Source: Lepraria neglecta
Lineage: Eukaryota > Ascomycota > Lecanoromycetes > Lecanorales > Stereocaulaceae
Assembly (NCBI GenBank): GCA_033220425.1
Contig: CM065650.1
Coordinates: 2,046,001-2,110,000, forward strand
Reading direction: 5' to 3'
Length of the DNA stretch: 64,000 bases
The notes under the pieces are model-generated. The model was given only the letters and a program-made list of their open reading frames with translations. It was not told the DNA's origin and made no database searches. Both the position numbers and the translations under genes were made by a program. Shown in pieces: positions 34,585 through 44,542 of this stretch (positions are counted from its first letter, which is position 1; every line of letters starts with the position of its first letter).

Positions 34585-35052
34585 ATGGCATCCAAAGAAA
34601 CATCCACGGGGTCTCAAGCTGTCACACCCACTTCCAAACCCCCACCACTCATCGCCCTGCCCGTCGAACTGAAACTGGAGATCTTATCCTACCTCTCGGA
34701 CCAGGGACCAACACTCATGATCCTCCGCTGCATCCACCACTCCTTCCACCACCTCCTCCCCTGTGCCTATTTCTCACCGGAGCTTGAAACCCGAAAGGAC
34801 CGATTGCGATGTCTCTTCTTCGCTGAACACAACTTCCCGTATCTGTTCCTATCCGAGCATTATCCGTGCTACAGTTGCCTTTCTATTCTCAGCATCAACA
34901 AGTTCAGCTGCACGTCGACGATGTTGAAGAAGGACATTGGAGGGTTCGATGCTTATAAGCAGCAGTGCAAGAGCTGTGCTAAGCGTGGGATAGGCATTGG
35001 GGTTGGAGAGCTGTATGATATTGGCCATTCAATTTTTTTGGACGATTGGTGA
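34585..35052 (+). CDS. Small F-box-like protein with two Cys-x2-Cys pairs (family member A)
   Basis: Single exon, 155 residues from ATG 34585 to TGA. A disordered Thr/Ser/Pro N-terminus leads to an F-box-like helix, LPVELKLEILSYLSDQGPTL, then ILRCIHHSFHHLLP and an aromatic PYLFLSEHYPCYSC. Two pairs of cysteines, CYSC (about residue 99) and CKSC (about residue 137), flank a GGFDAY element and could form a zinc ribbon. It ends HSIFLDDW. It is the best preserved member of a local family whose relics lie at 36445, 49479, 51056, 52839 and 53550. If the F-box binds Skp1 the protein would be an SCF adaptor, but the short length and missing substrate domain leave that open. Confidence 0.65.
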   Translation: MASKETSTGSQAVTPTSKPPPLIALPVELKLEILSYLSDQGPTLMILRCIHHSFHHLLPCAYFSPELETRKDRLRCLFFAEHNFPYLFLSEHYPCYSCLSILSINKFSCTSTMLKKDIGGFDAYKQQCKSCAKRGIGIGVGELYDIGHSIFLDDW

Positions 35053-35483
35053 AAGGATGGGCGAGTATGTCAGCGTGGTTGAGGGTGGAAGAAAGTACGA
35101 GATAAGAGCCCCTAGGTGGCTAGTCTGGGCACATGCAGTATGAAAGTCGCAGCAAAATGAATGTGTCTGCATCACATGAGAGACTATGTACAGTCAACAA
35201 GCTATGCAAGAAAGTCCCACCGCCCGCCGCATCATAAGAACGTGTCACAATAAAGCCACGATATCGGTATCTGTAGCGGTACTAAGTGTCTGCTAGAGAC
35301 ATATCTCGTGGGAGAGTGTATACATACTCGATCACAGACTTTCCGCCAGTCGCTCTGTATTAGAGTAGTCTTTCAAGCCAAAGCTCTTGGCCTGCAGTAG
35401 TCCGGACGAAGACAAGACTCCCAGGAGCTGTTCGAGAACAAAAGGCGGATCGCAAGCGTAGGCGAGAGTAAGCTGGGCACAGC

Positions 35484-35927
35484 TTATACCGAGACCATCA
35501 CATGACAATCCCTCGTTGTTGCGGAAAGGACGTTTTGCCCTCTGTGAATGTCTCCCCATCTGCTCTTATGTAGCTGCTGAGTCTTTGGGATTAGGTTCTG
35601 TTCCCAGGTTTCTAATGCAGTTCCGGTCATGACCCAGCATCTAAGACCGTTCAAGTCGATCAGTCGATCCCCGAATGAGTCTTGATATTTCTTCTGGGTT
35701 GGCAGGGGGGCATCGACTGGGGTCGATTTCTTGATCTTTGGGCGCAGTTTCTTTCCCAAGGCTCTCAGTGCATTTCCAGTTATAACCCAGCGTCTGGGAC
35801 TGTTTACGTCATTCAGTCGTTCCCCGAATGAGTATTGGTATGTCCTCTTGGATGGCTGGGTATCGTTGACCAGGGTCGACCCTGTCAGGGTGCGTTTAAG
35901 CGTGGGTGGATTGCGTAGAGAAGTCAT
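35484..35927 (-). pseudogene. N-terminal fragment related to the trypsin-fold gene at 44543-46673
   Basis: A 147-codon frame holds two successive copies of one segment: YQYSFGERLNDVNSPRRWVI and YQDSFGDRLIDLNGLRCWVM. Both resemble FEDSFAEQLGDLCDQSRWIL at the start of the protein encoded at 46673-44543. After the second copy the similarity continues (WEQNLIPKTQQL.. versus WENDLRGRVQEL.., then GDIHRGQN versus GEIHKGHI) and then ends. No protease-like region follows. It is a truncated, internally duplicated copy about 9 kb from the full gene, and may not be expressed. Confidence 0.55.
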
Positions 35928-35996
35928 AAGGGCAAGGAAAGACGAGTTATTTCAATTCTTCGTTATGTCTTAAGGCCTGTAGAAATAGTTCGGGGG

Positions 35997-36408
35997 ATGA
36001 GTGTGTTCCACCTCCAAAAGCTTGCCTTGACCCTGCGTTGGTGTGAAGTGTTATCTCCCCTCATTGCTCGTGCAACAAGTTTAGTGCGGCATTCGCCCCC
36101 CTACATTTTTGCCTTCAACATGAGTGACTTTCGAAGTGAATCATCTCAATGTACTGGACCAATTCACCAAAGGGACTTGTACTCCATACGAGCATGAAAT
36201 GGCAGATTCACGGATCATTCTAAAGCTTCACAGAAGCTTTATCAAAGACCATGAAGCAATCCATGCGGCGGCAAAGCTGATAACTGAACTCAAAACGGCC
36301 CCTGCTTCAGCACGAGACCAGTGCTTATGGCTTGTGCGTATCATATTGCTAGAGGCTTACACCAACCTCAGCGCAGGGATCTCGCAAAACTTGGCCAGAC
36401 TGACCTAA
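35997..36408 (+). other. Uncertain short open frames
   Basis: Two overlapping frames, 35997-36197 and 36124-36408. The second, read from a later ATG near 36198 (MADSRIILKLHRSFIKDHEA), is helix-like and protein-like in composition but matches nothing I know. It could be a small gene or a fragment. Confidence 0.2.
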
Positions 36409-36444
36409 CGCAGACGCCGCGTGCAAAAAGATTGCCCAAATTCT

Positions 36445-36684
36445 TCAATCGCTGCAAATGATGCACCTCTTCTTGCGATCACGATTGCCCGCCATCATGT
36501 TACCACTGGGTCTTATCTTTTTTCGGCGCAAATATCTGCAGTAAAAGCACAGATGCTTGCCTAGAGGTAGCAGGTACGGGTAGAAGTCGTGCTCCAGATA
36601 TGAGAACATATTTCGTTTTATTTCGAGGGGCAAGCCTAAAAGTAGAGGCAGTGCGGGACTCGGTGGTCCTTGACGGGCCGCCAT
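36445..36684 (-). pseudogene. Shortened F-box-like/zinc-ribbon copy (family member B)
   Basis: From ATG 36684, 79 codons: LLLGLPLEIKRNMFSYLEHD is an F-box-like helix matching member A. Then the middle is shortened and the pair CFYC appears within 20 residues, followed by a final CIIC pair near the stop. Compared with member A about 50 residues are missing between the helix and the first Cys pair. It is likely a deleted relic, although the frame itself is open. Confidence 0.5.
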
Positions 36685-37399
36685 GGTTGTTGGCGATGGC
36701 TGTCCTGGGGAGCTATTTAGAACTTTGCTTTTCAGGCCTCCGAATGACAGCACGCGCAACTGTCTTGACTCGTTGATATATCGATGTATGTTCAACGCTT
36801 TGGGTGTCAGGGACTGAGTATCAAGGCTTGAATAGCTTATATTGCTAGTTTGGCCAGAATAATAAATATGAGAGTTGGATAGAAAGCTGCTTTATGCACA
36901 TGCCCGACATTGGGCGAGAAATGTAGAAACTGAGGGGTATGAGGTGTGGATATTGAGCGAATAAAACCCGTTGAGAAGCGTGGCGAACACATGACTGCGA
37001 TAGATTCATTTGAACTAGGCAGCTTGGCTGCAGAGTTTTCGTGTCGAGTTCCCTACTTTGTATCTACGTCCTCATCCATATATAGTAGCTGGAACAGTGA
37101 TTGAGCTCGTACGAACGTGTTTGAGTGATAGTTTCACATAATAGTAGCGTATCTCAGTCAGAGTAGAACTTCATGAGGTGTCAAACTTTACACACTTGAG
37201 AGCGTCACTTATACCTGGATCAGGCTTGCATGAGTGAGCAGATGTAAAGTTCCCTATGCCGGTGAGCAGCCTTATCGCCAATCTCGGAAGACTGAAAGCT
37301 CATGGGATATGAGAATTGCACGGCTGAAACTTCATTTGTGTCAAGATCAGGTTTGATAAAATGCAGAGTTCCAAAATTTCAAATATCGCGAAGCAAAGT
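36685..37399. other. Intergenic up to the Copia insertion
   Basis: No gene or repeat recognised. The last five bases, AAAGT (37395-37399), are the left target-site duplicate of the Copia element. Confidence 0.5.
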
Positions 37400-37619
37400 T
37401 GTTGCAATATGAGCATTTCCATCTACCATCCTTGCTTAGCTGCCTCCACCAACACATGCTCATTTCCACATGGTGTTGGCATTCTAGCGTCTTCTACACC
37501 TATTACTGCTCATCTTAGCTGCAGAGCATCATGTATATAGAGGAGCTCCCTCCGATAGATCCTAGATCCTCAGGCAATACAGTGTTTACCATCAGATCTT
37601 CGTCTTCCATATTGCGACA
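37400..37619 (+). repeat. 5' LTR of the Copia element
   Basis: 220 bases from TGTTGCAATATG to CATATTGCGACA, which form an imperfect 12-base inverted pair at its ends. Identical by eye to the 3' copy. Confidence 0.93.
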
Positions 37620-40600
37620 GTTATGAGCCCGGATTGCCCTTATAGGTTCGCTTAATTGCGCTAAACCCCATTAAGCTATCCCCCGCTGCATCAAAATTTA
37701 CTCAGGCCTTATCCATCCAACCATACATCCTCAAGAACGGCTATTATCCAACAAAATAAGCCAACAAACCACTACCGCAAACGCAATTATCCTCACAAAT
37801 GCCTCACAATGGCATAACTGGATATCAATCGTCAAAGCCAACGCAAAACAAGCAAAGATCTGGGATCTTATAGATCCATCCCAAGAAACAGAACCACTAT
37901 ATGCAGAACCAACCCTACTAAAGAGATCAGATATCACAGAAGGCGATGAGACGACTCGAAATCATACATACACAGACTTGATGGCACAATTCAACATCGA
38001 TTACAAGAAATACCAAGAAAAATACAAGACCCTTATATACACACTGGCAGCCATATAAAAGTCTATCTCGCCAGATTATCTCACATATATCATCGATAAG
38101 GACACTCCTTAGTAAGCCCTTCGAGCTCTACAGCAAGTAATCGAACCTTATTCCACCGACAGACTCCTAGAGATCGACCGTTAATACAAAATACTATGTT
38201 CTAGTCCACCAAGAGGTGCAAACCTCAGGCAGTGGTTGAACAAGTAGGAAAAGATCTATATTAAAGCTCAAGCTATAAACCATACAGACATTGGCTCAGG
38301 ACTAATACTGAATTACTTCATTACTAGTCTGAAGCAGACGGATCCATCCTGGGTATCTACATCGCTTTATAACCTACAACTCAAACGACGCAATAATCAG
38401 ACCACTCCTTCCTTCATAGACTTACTCAATATATTCCGACAAATGTCTACCCATAATCTACTATCTGCCAACTCCTTATCAGTATTCGCTGCTATACTGC
38501 AACGACGAACACTAGACCCTAGGGGTTCCTACTCTAGAACCCCGTCGCCGACTCTACCCAAGGAATATGTCTATAGGAAACAACACTGGTTCAACGATTA
38601 CTTTTACCTCATAGAGTCCAAATGTCTATATAGCTGGAAGCCTAATGCCGAGATTATAAAGAAAGTAGAAGACGCGTTGAAAAATCCAATACTTAGGGGC
38701 AAAGTTGAAAAAGTAAAGCAGAGGGAGAAAAGATATCAAGAAAGATTCCAAACATTATCACCAGCTCCTGAGCTTCTATCAGAACCCCAGGTTCCTCGAA
38801 GCTTTGCAATAATATGGCATAGAGGTAGCGCTACCAACACCGATACTGCCATTCCTTCAAGCTACTTAGTCGATAAGGGTATCAACTATAATATTCTTAA
38901 CTGTTAGATTTTGGATTCTGGCTCGAATATTCATATCTGCAACGATGCCGACCGTTTCAAAACGACTTATACCACTACCCCTGACGATTACCTTATATCA
39001 GGATCTACAACATACTAAATCGAGGTATATAGCACCGTCGATATTACTGTCGATACTCCTACAGGGCGGAGAGAAAGTATAACTCTCTAATATGTCGCCC
39101 TCATTCCAGGATTTTTCATGAATCTGATCTCATTTAGTAGAGTAAAGGAAGCGAATATCTACTGGGACACCGTAAAAGATACCCTCTACACGGTAGTAAG
39201 TGGAAAACAAAACCACTTCTGCTTACTACGACCTCATAATAGACATTGGATTGTCGAATATAATGACCTACCTACTGCCCTAACAGTTTATGCATCATCC
39301 GCTGCGTCAAATACTATATCCCCGTCGAATCGCATAGAAAATGCAGAGAAACCATCCCTACTAGCAGCTTCAGGGGCTGTATCTCGACCAAAAACTTTCG
39401 AAATCTCACCGATCCATCTACACCATATAATAGGCCATGCAGGTGCCGAAGCTATTTCAAAGCTTCTATCTGCAGTTAACGGCTTAAAACTCACTTTACT
39501 ATATACTCAAGACGAGTTCAGAAGCTGCGAGGCATACCGGCTGTCGAAGGCATATCAGATTATTTCAAGAAGTAGTGATTCTGAAGTCCTATCGACACGT
39601 CCGCTACAGCGAGTAGCTTATAACCTTATTCCTATGGAGCAAGGCTTCAATAACTATTACTGGATCAGCCACTTCGTCTGCGACTATACCGGCTACCACT
39701 AGGAGTAGACACATCGTCACAAGTATGAGGCTACCAGGATCTATATAAGGATGGTGGACCTCGCAAAGAACCATTACAAATAGCCAATATCTTTCCTTCG
39801 TACTGACGGTAAGAGAGCTTTAGGATAAGCTTTTAAAGACCTTCTCAGTGAGAATAGCATTATTTCAGAGCGCACCGCTCTATATACCCCCGCCTAAAAT
39901 GGCAAAACCGAGCGCTCTAGGGGGGTGATTACTACAAAAGCTCGATGTATGAGGATCAGTGCCAATCTGCCTTATGAGCTATAGCCAGAAACAGTGTCAG
40001 CAGCCGTATACATCCTTAACCGCACGCTAATATTCAAGACTGGCATCACTCCTTTTGAAGCTCTATATGGTATAAAGCCGAGAGTCTCGTATATGAAGAC
40101 TTATGGCTGTCGAGCTTATCCTCTCATCTACAATATTCCAAAGCTTCAAAAATTAGAGCCGCGTACTTATATTGGCTATCTTGTAGGCTACAGCTCCAGG
40201 AATATCTACCGCGTCTGGATCCCAAGCAGGAAGCTGGTCATCCGTATACGCGATGTTACCTTCGACGAGAAGGTGTATTATTAACTCCATGACGTCGACG
40301 CCGCTCAGTTAGTCCAGGAGTAGGAGCTCCACCATACCATCCAAATTTTGCAGGAGCTCCCGGAATCCTTACTCGCTCATAATTAAGATGAGCAGGAGCT
40401 GGAGATCCCCGCTCCCAACGACACGACTACCACTCTACCAACTATCGATAAGCAGCCAGATAAGGCTACAACCAATAAGCGTCAGCCATATATCTCACTA
40501 CTACCGTCAGACGCGGGCGATATCACAGGTTCGTCGCCGCCGCCTCCACCAATAGGAATACCTGCGGTAACCACCGGAGAAGGCAACGGAGAAAGAATCG

Positions 40601-42418
40601 GAGAAAGAGCTTGGGAATATCGTCCAGTAGGGGCACTAGCACCTAGATCTACCGAAATATCTGCCAATCTTGACGAGAATCTCATCATTCCTACTAGAAC
40701 CAGGAACCGCCAACATACTCACGCAGTAACTCTCAACCATCTCGGCGACCATGCCGGCTACTATGCTGCCTTCGCCAATAATCCCCTACCCAAAAATCAA
40801 CTCCACCGTAATCGACTCCCTGAAGAACCAAAGAATTGGAAACAAATGTTAAACCACCCTCATAGTCAACAATTTATCCAAGCAGCCAACAAGGAGTTCG
40901 AATATCTACAATCCAGGGGCACCTTCTAACTGGCTACTAGACCCACCGACAAAAATGTCTTGCCTCTCGTCTAGGTATTCAAGTATAAATTCGACGATGC
41001 CGGACATCTTATCAAATATAAAGCTCGACTATACGTTAGAGGAGATCTACAGAAGACGGAGCAAGACACTGCGGCAGCGACACTAGCTATTCGAGTCTTT
41101 AGAGCTCTTATAGCTCTCACCGCCAGCTTCAAACTCAATACCAGGCAATATGATACAGTAAACGCCTTCATCAACAGTGCCATGAATAAGGAAGTCTTTA
41201 TCGACTACCCTGAGGGAATAAAGCTACCGACAAATTTCAAATATCTATATTTCCTCCTACTTAGAGCTCTTTATAGCCTTAAACAGTCTCCTCTACTATA
41301 GCTTCAAGAAGTCACATCAATATTGCTGGATCTTGGCCTCTACTTAGTGCCGGGAGTAGATTGCCTCTTTACTAACAGCTGGCTCATCCTTTTCTTCTAT
41401 ATGGATGACTTTATAATACTCTATCGAGCAGAAGATGAAGAAAAATTCAGGCAGTTTGAATCTGCCCTGCTTGCAACATATAAAATCCGCAGTCTTGGTA
41501 ACCTTAGCTGGTTTCTAGGTATTCGTATTATTCGGAGCGACGATAAGCTCTACCTATACCAGGATTCCTATATAGAAAAGATTGCAGAAAAATACAGTGC
41601 TACTATCGCAAGTCCTCATCCAAAAACGCCACTATCCTTGGACCCAATAGTCGACTACGATAGTGATACTTCAAAAGATCAAATCTATGCCTACTAACAG
41701 CGCATCGGCTCACTCACATTCGCGGCCACCACTACCAGACCAGATATTTTATTCGCCACCGCCAAACTCGTGTAATATCTTACTAATCCTTTACCTATAC
41801 ATTTTCAAGCAGCTAATCGGATTCTTTTATATCTTTATTATACAAAACACCTCGCTATTAAGTTTTCTGAGACAAAAACAGACCCTATCTTCCTTTCGAG
41901 CTCTGATACCGCGTTTGCCGACGATCAGAAAACCCGCAAAAGCTTATTCGGATATCTTATTTAACTCTATAGAGGACCTATAGATTGGAAAGCTTTAAAG
42001 TAGACCACTGTGACTACATCGAGCACTGAGGCAGAGCTCCTGGCCCTGTCTGAAACAGCAAGGTAGACGCTTTGGTGGAAGAGATTCTTTGAAAATATTC
42101 ATTTCGATACTTAACAGCCCATGATCATACATTGCGACAATCAGCAGACGCTAGGCCTTATACAGAGTGAAACACCAAGGCTGTCGACACGTCTGAAGCA
42201 TGTCGACGTCTATAACTGCTGGCTTAGGCAAGAAGTACAAGCAAAAAGGATTACCGCCTCGTGGATACCTACCGCGAAAATGCCAGCGGATGGTCTCACC
42301 AAACCACTGACCAATCAGAAGCATCAGAGCTTTATCAGCCTTATCAACATGGTCGACATTTCAACCCTCATTATCTGATCTTCAGCCTGATCGGATTGCC
42401 GCTCAAGCTGGGGGGGTG

Positions 42419-42638
42419 TGTTGCAATATGAGCATTTCCATCTACCATCCTTGCTTAGCTGCCTCCACCAACACATGCTCATTTCCACATGGTGTTGGCA
42501 TTCTAGCGTCTTCTACACCTATTACTGCTCATCTTAGCTGCAGAGCATCATGTATATAGAGGAGCTCCCTCCGATAGATCCTAGATCCTCAGGCAATACA
42601 GTGTTTACCATCAGATCTTCGTCTTCCATATTGCGACA
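42419..42638 (+). repeat. 3' LTR of the Copia element
   Basis: 220 bases, same sequence as 37400-37619 as far as I can compare, followed by the target duplicate AAAGT at 42639-42643. Confidence 0.93.
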
Positions 42639-42874
42639 AAAGTTAAGGCAATTCTAGGTCAAGCAAAAGCTAGGGAAGTATCGAACTTGCATAGAGTGAA
42701 GCAACAAACTCGTCAAGGTAAGGCTTGCACGAGCGCGAGACTTTCAACATACACGCACCACCAAGCAACAACGGGGTGTTTCAGAAGAGCAGAAGGCTGT
42801 GAATACCACTTGCAATACCTGAATGTATTCCATTTAGCAAGACCGGGCTAGTTCAAGAAGTATATTCATGACCC

Positions 42875-42930
42875 CAACAGGGGGTGAAATAAGTCAGTGC
42901 AGTCCCGGGGTTTACCCGGGCAGGCTTCAA
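42875..42930. repeat. Left terminal inverted repeat of Tc1/mariner
   Basis: 56 bases; pairs with 44250-44305 with three mismatches. It contains a short internal palindrome around CCCGGGGTTTACCCGGG. Confidence 0.9.
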
Positions 42931-44249
42931 AACTAGTCTAAAACGTCTTATTATCTACTATAAATTACTTCTAACGGCTTTACCCCCATAATTTACGACC
43001 TCCCGGCACCTTCTAGGTATCTCAACGATCCTCCGGCGTACCTCATCTATAGTAATAGCCGCCTATTCCTCCCTAAGAGCTGCTTTGAGCTCCTCTATCG
43101 TCTGGGGGCGCTTTCAGCGGCGCATACGCTGTTTTAGAATAGCCCAAAGGCCCTCAATAGGGCCTAGATCTGGCGACTGCGCTGGGTGCTTTAGGGTCTG
43201 TATCCAATTGGCTTCACGTAGCTTATTGACGGCTCCTTAGGGCCCTGAGCGCTGGCCGTGGCTGGGGTCGTTATCTTCTTGGAGGATTATATCGCCCCTG
43301 TACTCCGGTAACGTTAACTGGAGGCGAATCTCGTCGATAAGGCCCGGAAGAATCTTTTCGACGTAGTAGGCTTGCGTCATTAAGTTCCCTTTAGGCTTAA
43401 TCTCCAGGTCGTGCGGTAGGTGCTCTTTCTACTCCTCTAGGCACTGTTTATACTATTCCGGCGTCTCAGTCTTAGGGCGCGGGCGCGGTTTCGGGAGTAG
43501 TACCGGCTTAATTATTGGGGGTCATACTCATCGTTGTAGAACGTCAAATCGCTCTTATAGTGCCACGAGCAGCTGGCCGAAAAGTGAACCCGGACCCCCT
43601 GAAGCTCCGGGCGTACCTGTATATTATCGGCGTCAAGACGACTATCAGCTTCGCGGAGAATACGCTGTTTTGGCTGCTTATCTAGGTCGTAATGATCTTC
43701 GTCGCTATACAAAATATACTACCAGAAGCTCCAGACATCCCGAGGTCTATTTTTATCTCCGTATTCCACGCGCTCCTTACGATTCTTCGTACTAATATCT
43801 CGGCCCTAAGCCATTATATACATTCCTCCTTAACCCTATCCCGGAGCGTATTTCATAGGGTACGGAGGCAGCAGGCTACCCGGAAGAATTGAATTTGGTG
43901 CTCGAGTCGTTCGGTGCATACGGGGTTGCTTTTGGCGAGTATTTGGCCTAACGTTTCGCTGGGAATTTTGAATGGGGCTCCAGTACGAAGTTTTTCAATA
44001 CGTCTAGTACCCGGAGAGCCCTGTAATCGGCGTAATTTCACCTAATAATAAGCGGTACGTTCTTTTATGCCCTCAGTATTAGAAGCCTCCTTAGTCGATT
44101 TGCCTTCCCGGGTATTTATCGTATAACAAATTTTCACTTTCCTGCGTATATTTCCTTCTTTTCCGCGCTTTCTCGTAGAACTAGGTATCCGGGGGGTATA
44201 GTATATCGGCATTGTAGGGTAAAGAAGAAAGGCGGTGAGATTTTTGGTG

Positions 44250-44305
44250 TTGAAGCCTGCCTGGGTAAACACCGGGACTGCACTGGCTTATTTCACCCCC
44301 TGTTG
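44250..44305. repeat. Right terminal inverted repeat of Tc1/mariner
   Basis: Inverted complement of the left repeat, ending CACCCCCTGTTG at 44305. Confidence 0.9.
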
Positions 44306-44542
44306 ACCCTAAGCCTTGCTAAGAACCAAGAAAGACGTTCTAGACAAAGTAGCAGGTGGTAAAGCGTCGAATCCGCATGATTCAAAGCATCAAAAATGTC
44401 AGGATCATGCCTGCTAACGTGCAGCTTTAAGCTCTTGCAACTGAGCCGTTGCCTCTACGTTTGGCTTTTGCGGCTTTCTGAATATCCTTTCTTGCTATCA
44501 TCAGAATTGATGATTGTAAGGTATCCGCCCGAATCATCCTAG

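Larger units (their letters stand above)
37400..42638 (+). mobile_element. Ty1/Copia LTR retrotransposon, complete in outline but broken
   Basis: The element has 220-base LTRs at 37400-37619 and 42419-42638, a polypurine tract just before the 3' LTR (GGGGGGG near 42411-42417), and a 5-base target duplication AAAGT on both sides. Parts in Copia order: gag about 37690-38450, protease about 38900-39000 (ILDSGSNIHICND), integrase about 39370-40290, reverse transcriptase about 40960-41650 with its catalytic box in FFYMDDFIILY, RNase H about 41950-42378 (IIHCDNQQTLGL). Coding regions are interrupted at well over ten places, so it looks incapable of moving by itself. LTRs appear identical over 220 bases, so the insertion itself looks recent. 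It sits 236 bases from a Tc1/mariner element. Confidence 0.93.
42875..44305 (-). mobile_element. Tc1/mariner DNA transposon, inactive
   Basis: 1431 bases bounded by 56-base terminal inverted repeats (42875-42930 and 44250-44305) with three mismatches, starting CAACAGGGGGTGAAATAAG. The transposase is on the minus strand. An N-terminal basic region starts near MPIYYTPRIPSSTRKRG (about 44210). The first catalytic Asp region reads YSDEDHYDLDKQPKQ (about 43710). A second, LQEDNDPSHG type, lies near 43300 and a third, SPDLGPIEGLWAIL type, near 43160. Several in-frame stops and frame changes interrupt it, for example TAA ending the N-terminal frame at 44042 and a stop ending the catalytic frame at 43512, so it is dead. 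I could not find the expected TA duplication at the ends: the flanks are GACCC and ACCCT. Confidence 0.88.
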
